64,000 nucleotides of DNA from CAADGV01 sp040290295 (GTDB lineage: Bacteria; Bacteroidota; Ignavibacteria; UBA10030; UBA6906): NCBI GenBank assembly GCA_040290295.1, contig PSMW01000006.1:1-64000 (forward strand), in the 5' to 3' direction. This document shows positions 51,432 through 63,293 of this stretch, one piece after another. The position numbers and the translations under genes are program-made. Below the pieces are notes generated by a model that saw nothing but the letters and a program-made list of their open reading frames with translations, was not told the DNA's origin and searched no databases. Position 1 is the stretch's first letter. Each line of letters starts with the position of its first letter.

Positions 51432-52547
51432 ATGAAATTCACGACGACAACCGGAGAACTTCAGCGCGCACTCTCCAAAGCGAGCAGCGTTGTGCCAACG
51501 AAAACCACCACGCCGATAGTCGAGAACATTTTGTTCGAACTTCTCAATAACACACTGACTCTGAAGGGAACGGATAATGAGATCTTTCAGATCGTCTCGA
51601 TCACCGTCAAGGGGACGGAAGATGGAAGAATTGCCATCCCGAGCAAACGCCTTCTCGAGACGATCCGTGCCCTCCCGGATACGGAGGTCTCGTTCACGAT
51701 CGATACGACGATACGAAAGATTCGCCTTACAACACGCAATGGTGAGTATAGTATCAGCGGAGAGGATGCAGATGAGTTTCCTGTTGAGCCGAGAGTGTCG
51801 AAAGCTGATGAAGTGGAGTTCGAAGGCAAGCTGTTGAAGAGGATCATCAACCGCACTGTTTTTGCCGTCAGTACGGATGAGCTGCGGCCTGCCATGATGG
51901 GTGTGTTCTTTCATTCGAAAGGAAACGAACTCCGTGCGGTGTCAACGGATGGTCATCGGTTGGTCCGCTATACATACAAGATGGAGGAGGGAGGGACAGT
52001 CAAGCGAGACATCATCGTTCCTGCAAAAGCTCTCAACATTGTGAACAGAACACTCGAATCGGAAAAGGTCCGCGTTGCCATAGCAGAATCGAACATCCAG
52101 TTCGCATTCGATACGAGCATTATCATCTCACGGCTGATCGATGAGACGTATCCGAACTACGAGAGCGTTATCCCGACGGAAAACAACAAAGTGCTGACGG
52201 TTCATCGAGAGAATTTCATGGCGGCGATCCGTCGCGTGTCGCTCTATGCGAGTGCGACAACGCATCACATCAAACTCTCACTTCGGAAGGATGAAGTGAC
52301 GGTGAGTGCACAGGATATCGATTTCGGTGGCGAGGCGAAAGAAACGTTGGAATGCGAGTATGCTGCCGATGACCTCGACATCGGATTCAATTCGGTCTAT
52401 TTGATCGACATCCTCTCACATCTCGATAGTGAGAAGGTCGTGTGCAAGTTCAGCAGTCCGACGCGGGCAGGCATCATTGCGCCGGCAGGGGAGAACGTGA
52501 GCGAGGATGTCTTGATGCTGGTTATGCCGGTGCGGTTGAGCGCGTAA
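51432..52547 (+). CDS. dnaN: DNA polymerase III beta subunit (sliding clamp)
   Basis: A 371-residue clamp with three repeated domains. It starts MKFTTTTGELQRALSKASSVV and includes TPIVENILFEL, GEYSISGEDADEFP, LRAVSTDGHRLVRY and the C-terminal VLMLVMPVRL. It encircles DNA and tethers the polymerase. recF follows after 14 bases. Confidence 0.98.
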   Translation: MKFTTTTGELQRALSKASSVVPTKTTTPIVENILFELLNNTLTLKGTDNEIFQIVSITVKGTEDGRIAIPSKRLLETIRALPDTEVSFTIDTTIRKIRLTTRNGEYSISGEDADEFPVEPRVSKADEVEFEGKLLKRIINRTVFAVSTDELRPAMMGVFFHSKGNELRAVSTDGHRLVRYTYKMEEGGTVKRDIIVPAKALNIVNRTLESEKVRVAIAESNIQFAFDTSIIISRLIDETYPNYESVIPTENNKVLTVHRENFMAAIRRVSLYASATTHHIKLSLRKDEVTVSAQDIDFGGEAKETLECEYAADDLDIGFNSVYLIDILSHLDSEKVVCKFSSPTRAGIIAPAGENVSEDVLMLVMPVRLSA

Positions 52548-52561
52548 AGGTCGATCGGTGA

Positions 52562-53710
52562 ATGAGAGTCACTCGGTTGCGGTTGAAACACTTTCGAAAT
52601 CATACGGATACCGTACTCAATTTTGGAGAAGGGATAAACGCTCTTCTTGGGCGTAACGGACAGGGCAAGACAAACGTGCTGGAGGCAATCTCGTATCTGA
52701 GTCTTACGAAAAGTTTCTACGCAATCAGCGATGCAACCGTGTTGCAAGTTGGGAGTACGATGTTCGAGGTAGAGGGGGATATTACCACCGACAACAATCT
52801 TGACTACACCGTGCGCGTCGCCTACACGCACCACGGCGAAAAGGTCTTCACCATCAACGGTACGAAGCCCGACACCCTTGCATCAGTCATCGGCAGATTC
52901 CCGATCGTGATCCTCTCTCCGGAAAACAGTGCGATCACCTCTGGTTCTCCAGCAGAGCGACGAAATTTTCTCGACCTTCTGTTATCTCAAGTGAGCCGCA
53001 CCTATTTAGAAGACCTTCTCGAGTTCCGTCGCGCGCTGAAGCAACGAAATAAGCTGCTTGCCGACGCGAAGGCAGAGACCTTCTCACGCGCCGATCTCAT
53101 AGAGCCATGGACTGCTTCGGTGATTGAGCACGGTGCTCGCATCATCCGGCAGCGTGCAGCATTCGTCCGAGCGTTTTCGCCGCGTGTGCAGCATGCGTAC
53201 CGGCAACTCGTGGCTCGCTCCTTCGATATGCCTGAAGGCGAAGTGCCGGAGTTACGCTATTGCTCCATCGAAGGTGCGGCAACAGCGCAATCATTGCAGG
53301 AGATCGTGAGGTCACTGGAGGAGGAGTTTGCACAACGCTTTGCGGAAGAGCGAAAACGCGGAACCACGCTCGTCGGTCCGCATCGCGACGATGTGCAGTT
53401 GCTGCTCAATGGTCTCAGCATGCAGCAGTTTGCTTCACAAGGCCAGCACAAAACGATGTTGGTGGCGTTAAAGGTTGCCGAGTTCTTTTACCTTCTCGAC
53501 CGACGCAGCGAACGCCCCATGATGCTGTTGGACGATGTGTTCAGCGAACTTGACGAGGACCGTGCCCGACGGTTATTGGATACAGTCCGAACGCTCGGTC
53601 AAACATTCATCACGACCACGGATGAAGGCGTGTTCCGTGGCGTGATCCCATGGGACGGAACACACCGGCGATTTACCGTCGAAGCGGGAACGGTGAGAAT
53701 CGACGCATGA
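52562..53710 (+). CDS. recF: DNA replication and repair protein RecF
   Basis: A 382-residue SMC-like ATPase that loads RecA at gaps. Walker A is GRNGQGKTNVLEAISYLS near residue 30, the signature is LSPENSAITSGSPAERRNFLDLLL, and Walker B is MMLLDDVFSELDEDR. The start matches the family (MRVTRLRLKHFRNH). The stop overlaps the next start (ATGA, 53707-53710). Confidence 0.97.
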   Translation: MRVTRLRLKHFRNHTDTVLNFGEGINALLGRNGQGKTNVLEAISYLSLTKSFYAISDATVLQVGSTMFEVEGDITTDNNLDYTVRVAYTHHGEKVFTINGTKPDTLASVIGRFPIVILSPENSAITSGSPAERRNFLDLLLSQVSRTYLEDLLEFRRALKQRNKLLADAKAETFSRADLIEPWTASVIEHGARIIRQRAAFVRAFSPRVQHAYRQLVARSFDMPEGEVPELRYCSIEGAATAQSLQEIVRSLEEEFAQRFAEERKRGTTLVGPHRDDVQLLLNGLSMQQFASQGQHKTMLVALKVAEFFYLLDRRSERPMMLLDDVFSELDEDRARRLLDTVRTLGQTFITTTDEGVFRGVIPWDGTHRRFTVEAGTVRIDA

Positions 53711-54060
53711 CGGCATCGGAGCAAGCGATGAGTGAGCGAAAACCACCGAAACGAAGACGAACGATCGGACGAACAGCGAAGCAGCCGGAGCCGCTTGCTG
53801 AAGCGCTCGACGCGTTCGTCCATCAGCTCGGCATCACGAAGAAGATGAAGCAGGTTTCCATTCTCACCTCCTGGCCCGACATCGTCGGCGAGCAAATAGC
53901 ACGCGTCACGGAAGCGGAACGCATCGAGAACGGCATCTTGTTCGTGAAGACCACAACCGCTCCATGGCGAAACGAACTGAGTATGCGGCGCTTGGAGCTT
54001 CTCGAAAAAATCAACGCTGCTGCGGGTGCCAAGATCGTGAAGGAAATCCGCTTTCGATAG
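53707..54060 (+). CDS. dciA: DUF721 protein, DciA-like helicase operator
   Basis: A 117-residue protein. A basic N-terminal 35 residues precede the DUF721 core (LAEALDAFVHQLGITKKMKQVSILTSWPDIVGEQIARVTEAERIENGILFVKT, written here in part) ending PWRNELSMRRLELLEKIN. DciA loads the replicative helicase in bacteria without DnaC. The recF-dciA-gyrB order next to the origin supports that role. Confidence 0.85.
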   Translation: MTASEQAMSERKPPKRRRTIGRTAKQPEPLAEALDAFVHQLGITKKMKQVSILTSWPDIVGEQIARVTEAERIENGILFVKTTTAPWRNELSMRRLELLEKINAAAGAKIVKEIRFR

Positions 54061-54092
54061 AACGCAGGAGTTTTTGAAAAGAGGAGAAAGGC

Positions 54093-56132
<2,040 letters not shown>

Positions 56133-56251
56133 TCGTGCCTGTCATGAAAGGTGAGTGGAGCCTCGCTTCTTTACCGCCCGATCACCCAACCCCGACAGCA
56201 TGAACCACCGCTGAGACAGAGGAACGAACGTAAGAGAAGAGAACATCAGAG

Positions 56252-59053
56252 ATGGCAACACTGAACGAACGGATCATACCGGTCGATATCGAAGACGAGA
56301 TGAAGGGATCGTACATCGATTATTCGATGTCGGTCATTGTTGCGCGTGCATTGCCTGATGTACGTGACGGCTTGAAGCCGGTACACCGCCGCGTGTTGTT
56401 CGGCATGCACGAGTTGGGTCTCGCGTCCAACCGTCCGTACAAGAAGTCGGCGCGTATCGTCGGCGAAGTGCTCGGCAAGTATCACCCGCACGGCGACGCG
56501 CCGGTGTATGAAACGATGGTGCGCATGGCGCAAGATTTCTCGATGCGCTATCCGTTGGTGGACGGGCAAGGAAACTTCGGTTCGATCGACGGCGATTCGC
56601 CCGCCGCCATGCGATACACGGAGGCGCGGCTGTCGCGCATCGCCGAGGAATTGCTTCGCGATCTGGACAAGAACACCGTTGACTTCATTCCCAATTTTGA
56701 CGACACGCTGAAAGAGCCGACGGTTCTGCCGTCGCTCGTGCCGAATCTCCTCGTCAACGGTACCAGCGGCATCGCCGTCGGTATGTCCACCAACATCCCG
56801 CCGCACAATCTCGCCGAAGTGGTGGACGCATGCATTGCGTACATCAAGGACGAGAAGATCACGTCCGAAAAATTGATGAAGTATATCAAGGCTCCCGATT
56901 TCCCGACCGGCGGGATCATCTACGGTTATGAGGGTGTGAAGGAAGCCTATCTTACGGGCAGAGGCAAAATCATCGTCCGGGCAAAGGCGACGATCGAAAC
57001 AGACAAGAAGGATCGGCAGAACATCATCATCACGGAGATACCCTACCAAGTCAACAAGCTCAGCCTCATCGAGCGCATCGCCGACTTGGTGAACGAGAAG
57101 AAGATCGACGACATTGCAAACGTCAACGACGAATCGGATCGCGATGGGTTCCGCATCGTCGTCTCGTTGAAGAAGGACGCCAACGCGCAAGTGGTGCTGA
57201 ACAGTTTGTACAAGCACACGCAGATGCAAACCACCTTCGGCGTGATCATGTTGGCGTTGGTCGACGGCAGGCCGCAGATCCTGACGTTGCGCGATCTAAT
57301 CGAGAAGTTCGTTCAGCATCGCAACGAGGTGGTGGTACGGCGAGCGAAGTACGAGCTTGACGAAGCCGAGAAGCGCGCACACATTCTCGAAGGCTTCATC
57401 ATTGCGCTCGACAACATCGACGCCGTCATCAAGCTGATCAAAGGCTCGAAGGATTACGACACGGCGAAGAACGGCTTGATGAAGAAGTTCAAGTTATCGG
57501 AAATTCAAGCCAAAGCCATCCTCGACATGCGCTTGCAACGCCTCACGGGTTTGGAGCGAAAGAAGATCGAAGAAGAGTATCGCGAGACGATCAAACTCAT
57601 CGAGCAGCTGAAAGCGTTGCTGGCAAGCAAGAAGTTGCAGATGCAACTCATCGAGAAGGAGCTGCTGCAGTTGAAGGAGAAGTACGGCGACGAGCGGCGA
57701 ACGGAGATCGTGTACAAGGCGGAAGAGTTCAGCGTCGAGGATACGATTGCGGAAGAGGAAGTCGTCATCACGATTTCGCACGGTGGCTACATCAAACGCT
57801 TTCCGGTGAGCGGCTATCGCCGGCAATCGCGGGGCACGCGCGGAGCAACCGGCGCAGCGACGAGAGAAGACGACTTCATCGAAGCGGTCTTCATCGCGTC
57901 GACCCATGAGCACATCATGCTCTTCACCGATCAGGGCCGATGTTATTGGTTGAAGGTGCACGAAATTCCGGAAGGCGGTCGCGCCACACGCGGGAAATCG
58001 ATCGCCAATCTGATCTCGAAAGGACCGAGCGAGACGATCGTTGCCTACGTTGCCGTGAAGAGTTTCATCGAGAACCTCAACGTGGTGATGGTAACGGAAC
58101 AGGGTGTGGTCAAGAAGACCGCGCTTGCCGAGTTCAGCAATCCCCGAAAGACCGGCATCGGGGCGATCGGTTTGGACAAGAACGATCGGCTGGTGGATGT
58201 TCACCTGACCGACGGCAAGAACGATGTGGTGATCGGTACCGCAGAAGGCGTTGCGATCCGCTTCCACGAATCCGATGTGCGCGTCATGGGAAGGGCGGCG
58301 GGCGGTGTCCGCGCCATCAAGCTCGAGAAAGGAGACAAGGTGATCGGCGCAGTCGTTCTCCGCAGGTCTGGCACATCGATCCTCGTCGCAACCGAGAATG
58401 GTTACGGCAAGCGCAGCGCCACCGACGATTATCGAATGCAATCGCGCGGCGGTAAGGGCATCATCACGATGAAGACCAACGACAAGACGGGCCGCATGGT
58501 TGCCATCAAGGAAGTCGCGGAGACGGACGACGTGGTCATCGTTACCGCCAACGGCATCATCTTGCGGCAGCATGCTTCGGAAATTCGTCTTGCGGGCCGC
58601 AACACGCAGGGTGTTCGTCTCATCAAACTGACGGAAGGCGACAAAGTCACCGACGTTGCCGCCGTGCCGTCGGAAGAAGAAGAGCCGACGACCGACGTGC
58701 CTGCAGAAAAGAGCAGCGGTCAGAACGACGGAGCGGAAGAAAGCCAGCCGTCGCTCTTCGAGGAGGATGACAGCGAAAAAAAAACCTTGACGACGACGGA
58801 CAAGAGCCAGGAGAAGAAACTCGAAAAAACTAAGGCGCAGAAACCAAAGGGCGAGGAACGAACGCTGAAGGAAACATCCAAGCAAGAGAAGCGAAAGCGA
58901 CAGGCACCGCCGAAACGCACGGCGCAGACGAAGAAGCCACAACCGAAACCAGTGAAGAAGGTATCAAAGCCCGCAACAAAGAAGAGCACTGCGAAGCCCA
59001 AAGCCGTGAGCAAGAAGTCGGCGACGAAGCGATCATCGAGGACGAAGCGATGA
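56252..59053 (+). CDS. gyrA: DNA gyrase subunit A with basic tail
   Basis: A 933-residue gyrase subunit. The catalytic tyrosine is Y122 (AAMRYTEARLS). The C-terminal beta-pinwheel carries the GyrA box as QSRGGKG (consensus QRRGGKG), so this is gyrase rather than topoisomerase IV. Residues ~807-840 are acidic, and ~841-933 form a Lys/Pro/Ala/Ser-rich tail like histone H1. Typical GyrA ends near 810-880. In the quinolone region the motif HPHGDAPVYE has Ala at 83 and Glu at 87 (E. coli Ser and Asp). The stop overlaps the next gene (ATGA, 59050-59053). Confidence 0.97.
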   Translation: MATLNERIIPVDIEDEMKGSYIDYSMSVIVARALPDVRDGLKPVHRRVLFGMHELGLASNRPYKKSARIVGEVLGKYHPHGDAPVYETMVRMAQDFSMRYPLVDGQGNFGSIDGDSPAAMRYTEARLSRIAEELLRDLDKNTVDFIPNFDDTLKEPTVLPSLVPNLLVNGTSGIAVGMSTNIPPHNLAEVVDACIAYIKDEKITSEKLMKYIKAPDFPTGGIIYGYEGVKEAYLTGRGKIIVRAKATIETDKKDRQNIIITEIPYQVNKLSLIERIADLVNEKKIDDIANVNDESDRDGFRIVVSLKKDANAQVVLNSLYKHTQMQTTFGVIMLALVDGRPQILTLRDLIEKFVQHRNEVVVRRAKYELDEAEKRAHILEGFIIALDNIDAVIKLIKGSKDYDTAKNGLMKKFKLSEIQAKAILDMRLQRLTGLERKKIEEEYRETIKLIEQLKALLASKKLQMQLIEKELLQLKEKYGDERRTEIVYKAEEFSVEDTIAEEEVVITISHGGYIKRFPVSGYRRQSRGTRGATGAATREDDFIEAVFIASTHEHIMLFTDQGRCYWLKVHEIPEGGRATRGKSIANLISKGPSETIVAYVAVKSFIENLNVVMVTEQGVVKKTALAEFSNPRKTGIGAIGLDKNDRLVDVHLTDGKNDVVIGTAEGVAIRFHESDVRVMGRAAGGVRAIKLEKGDKVIGAVVLRRSGTSILVATENGYGKRSATDDYRMQSRGGKGIITMKTNDKTGRMVAIKEVAETDDVVIVTANGIILRQHASEIRLAGRNTQGVRLIKLTEGDKVTDVAAVPSEEEEPTTDVPAEKSSGQNDGAEESQPSLFEEDDSEKKTLTTTDKSQEKKLEKTKAQKPKGEERTLKETSKQEKRKRQAPPKRTAQTKKPQPKPVKKVSKPATKKSTAKPKAVSKKSATKRSSRTKR

Positions 59054-61221
59054 ATCGCACGGCGATCGGATGGCAACGCGCTTTGTTTTTCTTGGCGGCA
59101 ACGATCGCCGCCTGTACGGCGGCGTCGCAGTCGTTGCATTCGCCAAACAAGAAGCAGGTGCTCACGTTCAGTCTCTCGTCGAAAGGGGAGCCGTTGTATC
59201 AGCTTGCGTTCAGCGGTCGCCCGGTTCTTCTGCCGAGCAAGCTCGGCCTGGTGCTCAAGGGCGAGCCTGCGTTGCTCGAAGGTTTCGAACTGATGAAGGC
59301 GGAGACGACGTCGGTTGACGAAATCTGGGAGCCGGTATGGGGAGAGGCGCGGCTCATCCGGAATCGATACAACCAATTAACGGTCACGCTTCGGCAACCT
59401 GCGCACGATCGCACGCTTCGCATCGTCTTTCGCGTGTTCGATCAGGGCGTGGGTTTCCGCTACGAGTTTCCTGAACAAGATCGACTTCAACACTTCGTCG
59501 TTGCGGACGAGCAGACCACGTTCACCGTCACCGGCGACCACACAGCGTTTTGGATGCCGGGTGATTTCGATACGAACGAGTACGCGTACAACGAAACACC
59601 GTTGAGTAAAGTCGATGCAGAGATCGGCAGGCGCGTTGGAGAGATTTTCACGCGATCGGTCATCAGCAAGAACACCGTCCAAACGCCCTTGCTGATGAAG
59701 TCGGCGGATCATCTGTACGTTGTGCTCTTCGAAGCCGCGCTCGTCAATTACCCCGCGATGTGTGTGCGTATCGATCCTGCAGCCGGCGGCGCGTACACAC
59801 TCACATCTCTTCTCGCTCCCGATGCAGTCGGCAACAAAGCATACCTCCAAACGCCGTGCACCACGCCGTGGCGAACGGTGATGGTGTCGGATACGGCGGC
59901 AGATCTTCTGACCTCCAACATCATTCTCAATCTCAACGAACCGTGCAAGCTCACAGACACCCGTTGGATCAAGCCGATGAAGTATGTGGGGATTTGGTGG
60001 GAGATGCACGTGGGCAAGACGACATGGCAGTACGCCGACGTGACGAACGTGCATCTCGACAAGACGGATTGGAAGAGTTTGAAGCCGAACGGCCGGCACG
60101 GTGCAACGACAGCACGCACGAAGCGATACATTGACTTCGCGGCGCAGCATGGCATTGATGCGGTGTTGATCGAAGGATGGAATGTGGGTTGGGAGGATTG
60201 GTTCGGCAAGTGGAAGGAAGAGGTGTTCGATTTCGTTATGCCGTATCCCGACTTCGATGTCGCCGAGCTGCAACGCTATGCGGAAGCGAAGGGTGTGGAG
60301 TTGATCATGCATCACGAAACCTCCGCATCGGTGACGAATTACGAGCGACGAATGGACGAGGCGTTTCGGTTCATGAAGCGGTATGGCTATGATGCCGTCA
60401 AGACGGGCTACGTCGGCAAGATCATTCCTCGAGGCGAGTATCATGACGGCCAGTGGATGACGAACCACTACGTGCGCGTGGTAGAGAAGGCGGCGCGATA
60501 CAACATCATGGTGAACGCGCACGAACCTGTGCGACCGACGGGCCTGCATCGCACGTATCCCAACTGGCTCGCGTGCGAAGCGGCTCGCGGTAACGAATTC
60601 AATGCGTGGAGTGTGGGCAATCCTCCCGCACACGAAACGATCTTGCCGTTCACACGCTTGCTCGGCGGGCCGATGGACTACACGCCCGGAATCTTCGAGA
60701 TCAAGATGAGCTTCTATGATCCGAAGAAGACCGAGCAGGTGCACACTACACTCGCCAAACAACTCGCGCTCTACGTGACGATGTACAGTCCCTTCCAGAT
60801 GGCTGCCGATCTGCCGGAGAATTATGAGAAACGATTGGACGCATTCCAGTTCATCAAGGATGTCGCGGTCGATTGGGACGATACGCGCGTCGTCGAAGCA
60901 GAACCGGGAGACTACCTGACCATCGCACGCAAGGCGAAGCAGAGGGATGCGTGGTTCATCGGTGCCATCACCGACGAGCACGCCCGAACCGCGACAGTGC
61001 CGGTGAGGTTTCTCGACGAAGGCCGCTCCTGGGTAGCGACCATCTATGCCGATGCTCAGGACGCCCACTGGGAACGCAATCCGATGGCGTACACCGTGAG
61101 CCGATGGCGTGTCGAGAACACGACCCTGTTGAAGCTAAACCTTGCGCCGGGTGGTGGTGCAGCAGTCAGCATTGTACCGGCGCGCGACGACGAGTTAAGG
61201 TCACTCCAACCCTACCGCTAA
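59050..61221 (+). CDS. GH97 family glycoside hydrolase (SusB-like alpha-glucosidase)
   Basis: A 723-residue exported enzyme. After a signal peptide (LFFLAATIAACTAASQS) come the N-terminal beta-supersandwich, a (beta/alpha)8 barrel and a C-terminal beta domain. Candidate catalytic or Ca-binding glutamates E423 (IMHHETSA), E492 (VNAHEPVR) and E516 (ARGNEFNAW) have the same spacing as E439, E508 and E532 of Bacteroides SusB, an inverting alpha-glucosidase. Gly453 (KTGYVG) seems to take the place of the Asp nucleophile of retaining members. It overlaps gyrA by 4 bases, and no sus transport genes are nearby. Confidence 0.9.
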   Translation: MNRTAIGWQRALFFLAATIAACTAASQSLHSPNKKQVLTFSLSSKGEPLYQLAFSGRPVLLPSKLGLVLKGEPALLEGFELMKAETTSVDEIWEPVWGEARLIRNRYNQLTVTLRQPAHDRTLRIVFRVFDQGVGFRYEFPEQDRLQHFVVADEQTTFTVTGDHTAFWMPGDFDTNEYAYNETPLSKVDAEIGRRVGEIFTRSVISKNTVQTPLLMKSADHLYVVLFEAALVNYPAMCVRIDPAAGGAYTLTSLLAPDAVGNKAYLQTPCTTPWRTVMVSDTAADLLTSNIILNLNEPCKLTDTRWIKPMKYVGIWWEMHVGKTTWQYADVTNVHLDKTDWKSLKPNGRHGATTARTKRYIDFAAQHGIDAVLIEGWNVGWEDWFGKWKEEVFDFVMPYPDFDVAELQRYAEAKGVELIMHHETSASVTNYERRMDEAFRFMKRYGYDAVKTGYVGKIIPRGEYHDGQWMTNHYVRVVEKAARYNIMVNAHEPVRPTGLHRTYPNWLACEAARGNEFNAWSVGNPPAHETILPFTRLLGGPMDYTPGIFEIKMSFYDPKKTEQVHTTLAKQLALYVTMYSPFQMAADLPENYEKRLDAFQFIKDVAVDWDDTRVVEAEPGDYLTIARKAKQRDAWFIGAITDEHARTATVPVRFLDEGRSWVATIYADAQDAHWERNPMAYTVSRWRVENTTLLKLNLAPGGGAAVSIVPARDDELRSLQPYR

Positions 61222-61233
61222 CGCTGCTGTGCG

Positions 61234-62388
61234 ATGAAGCCTCCTCGCAGGATACTCTTCATCACAGAAGGGGGATTGGGCGATCAAGTTGCCCTGACGC
61301 CCGCACTGCGCGCTGCAAAGGAGTCGTTTGCCGATTCGTTCGTTGCAGTGTTTGCTACGTATCGTCATCCGACCGACGTAGAGAAAGCCGAGCCGTTTCA
61401 GAATCTTGCCCCTTCAGCCATCGAGCGCGCACATACAATTTTCTCGACCGATCCGAACGTGGATGAGTTGTACGTCCTCAATCGCTACGCATTCAGGTCG
61501 TTGACCCTCCGTGCCCGTCTTGCCGCGGAATGGTCGGTGGTGCGGTTTCTGCGCGCGAAACATTTCGATACTGTCATCTCCACATTTCCTCATCATGAGC
61601 GGTTCATCCTGTGGGGTTTCCTGGCGGGTGCGCGTCATCGAGTGGGAGCGCGCAATCAAGGCATGCATTGGCTCCTGACACATGCCCCGAACATCGAAAA
61701 GGCGAACCGTGGTGTGGTAGAATACTATTGCGATCTCGTCCGAGCGATTGGCGGGGAGATTCGTTCACCGCGGACAGCCTTTATGGTACCGAAAGAATCG
61801 TTGCAATGGGCTGACCGAGAACTCCGACGCATCGGCATACAGCCTGGAGGGATGTTCGTTGCGGTGCACCCGGGGGCGAGCGGCTTGTACAAAGCGTGGC
61901 CCCCCGAACGCTATGCCGCACTGATCGCTTCACTCCAGCGGCGGTGGCAGGTCGACGTGGTGATGGCAATGGGCGAACACGACCGGCAAATTGTCGATGC
62001 CATTCACATGCATCTCGAGACGCGGATAGGCGAGATCGATTGCACCGCCTCGGTGGCGAATCTCGCTGCGGTGTTGCAACGAAGTGCGTTGTGCATCTCG
62101 AATGATTCGGGCCCGCGGCATCTCGCGGTTGCTGCCGGTACGCCGTCGCTCGCATTCTTTCGGCGTCACCACGACAAAGAGTGGGATGTGTACGCTGATG
62201 TGCCCTTCTGTGCGACGCTCAAAAGCGGCGAAGCCTGTCCTGCGTGCCCGCCGGAGAAATGCTACGATCGCATTCCGGCTGGCGAGCTGTTCGGTGCGTA
62301 CTGCGTGCGTCTGATCGGTGTGGAGCAAGCCGTGGAGCGAGCCGACGCGCTGATGCAAGTGCTGTTGGAACATCAACCGCACGGCTAA
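61234..62388 (+). CDS. Glycosyltransferase family 9 (heptosyltransferase-like)
   Basis: A 384-residue GT-B fold enzyme of the ADP-heptose:LPS heptosyltransferase family. It begins ILFITEGGLGDQVALTPALRAAK and has FVAVHPGASGLYKAWPPERYAALI. The C-terminal domain has CISNDSGPRHLAVAAGTPSLAFF, with CPACPPEKCYDRIP near the end. It suggests an LPS-type outer membrane. It begins 12 bases after the GH97 stop on the same strand and converges with the SPFH gene 11 bases away. Confidence 0.9.
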   Translation: MKPPRRILFITEGGLGDQVALTPALRAAKESFADSFVAVFATYRHPTDVEKAEPFQNLAPSAIERAHTIFSTDPNVDELYVLNRYAFRSLTLRARLAAEWSVVRFLRAKHFDTVISTFPHHERFILWGFLAGARHRVGARNQGMHWLLTHAPNIEKANRGVVEYYCDLVRAIGGEIRSPRTAFMVPKESLQWADRELRRIGIQPGGMFVAVHPGASGLYKAWPPERYAALIASLQRRWQVDVVMAMGEHDRQIVDAIHMHLETRIGEIDCTASVANLAAVLQRSALCISNDSGPRHLAVAAGTPSLAFFRRHHDKEWDVYADVPFCATLKSGEACPACPPEKCYDRIPAGELFGAYCVRLIGVEQAVERADALMQVLLEHQPHG

Positions 62389-62399
62389 AGCGAGCGACG

Positions 62400-63293
62400 C
62401 TATTTGGTATCGAGGATGACCGGCAGGCCGTCCTTGCCTGCACCTACGATGATGACTTTCGTGTTGGGAGAATTGGCGAGCTTCTCCGTTGCCTCGATGC
62501 CTTTCCATCGCAGGAGGCGCTCGTCGATGCCGGTGACGACGATCCTTTGGAAGTCCGCGATGCCTTGCGCCTCAATGCGTTTTCGATCGGCTTCTTTTCG
62601 TTCCTTCTCCAGAATGAATTCCATCCGTTGGCTTTCTTGATCCGCGCGCTGTTTTTGTTCAATCGCGTCGGTCAATTGTTGCGGCAAGGCGACGTTACGC
62701 AGCGGCGTGGATTCGATGATGATGCCGCGCGGCTTCACCGACGCGGCAAGTTCTTCTTGAATCTTCGTTCCCAACCGTTCCCGCTCGCTCGAGTACAGCG
62801 CGCTCGCTTGGAAACTCGCCGTTACCGAACGACAGACGGATCGGAATTGAGGAATCAGCACGATCTCTTCGTAGTTTCCTCCGCTGATTTTCTTGTACAC
62901 GCTCGCAGCAGAATCCGCTTCGAGCCGATACAGTACGCTGATCTCCAGCCCGATGGTCAACCCTTCGCGCGACAGCACTTGCATCGTCTCCTTGTGCTCT
63001 TTCGTTTGGACGGAGAACTTGATAACGCGAGCAAGCGGGTTGACGAGATTGACGCCCGATTTGAGCGTGTTGTCGGACACGACGCCGAAGAAGTCGATAA
63101 CGCCGACGTGCCCTGCGGGAATGATCGTGAACGCTTGGGTGAACGCCAGCAGACCGAACACGAGCGCGACCGCACCTGCCACGCGTGCCGTGCGTTGATA
63201 GAGCAGATTCCGCTCCTGTATTACTTTCCGCCGCGCCGAAAGCCAAGCCAGCCCGGCGCCGACAGCAAGGAGGAATGTGAGGACAAAAAGCAT
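62400..63293 (-). CDS. SPFH/Band 7 (prohibitin-like) membrane protein
   Basis: A 297-residue protein with two N-terminal hydrophobic segments (LFVLTFLLAVGAGLAWL and VAGAVALVFGLLAFTQAFTII). An SPFH domain follows (AGHVGVIDFFGVVSDNTLKSGVNLVNPLARV), then a long charged helix (EQKQRADQESQRMEFILEKERKEADRKRIEAQG, in part). This is the prohibitin/HflC pattern, forming membrane rings or microdomains. No NfeD or HflK partner is adjacent. Function beyond membrane organisation is unknown. Confidence 0.9.
   Translation of the reverse strand: MLFVLTFLLAVGAGLAWLSARRKVIQERNLLYQRTARVAGAVALVFGLLAFTQAFTIIPAGHVGVIDFFGVVSDNTLKSGVNLVNPLARVIKFSVQTKEHKETMQVLSREGLTIGLEISVLYRLEADSAASVYKKISGGNYEEIVLIPQFRSVCRSVTASFQASALYSSERERLGTKIQEELAASVKPRGIIIESTPLRNVALPQQLTDAIEQKQRADQESQRMEFILEKERKEADRKRIEAQGIADFQRIVVTGIDERLLRWKGIEATEKLANSPNTKVIIVGAGKDGLPVILDTK

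Noticed and set aside
57494..58942. 482-codon open frame antisense to gyrA
   Set aside because: It is a frame shadow of gyrA. The translation shows runs of Leu, Phe and Arg that mirror the Lys/Glu-rich coding strand.
59377..61068. 563-codon open frame antisense to the GH97 gene
   Set aside because: It is the mirror of a conserved enzyme in GC-rich sequence. Its translation is rich in His, Arg and Cys, with no family motif and no ribosome site.
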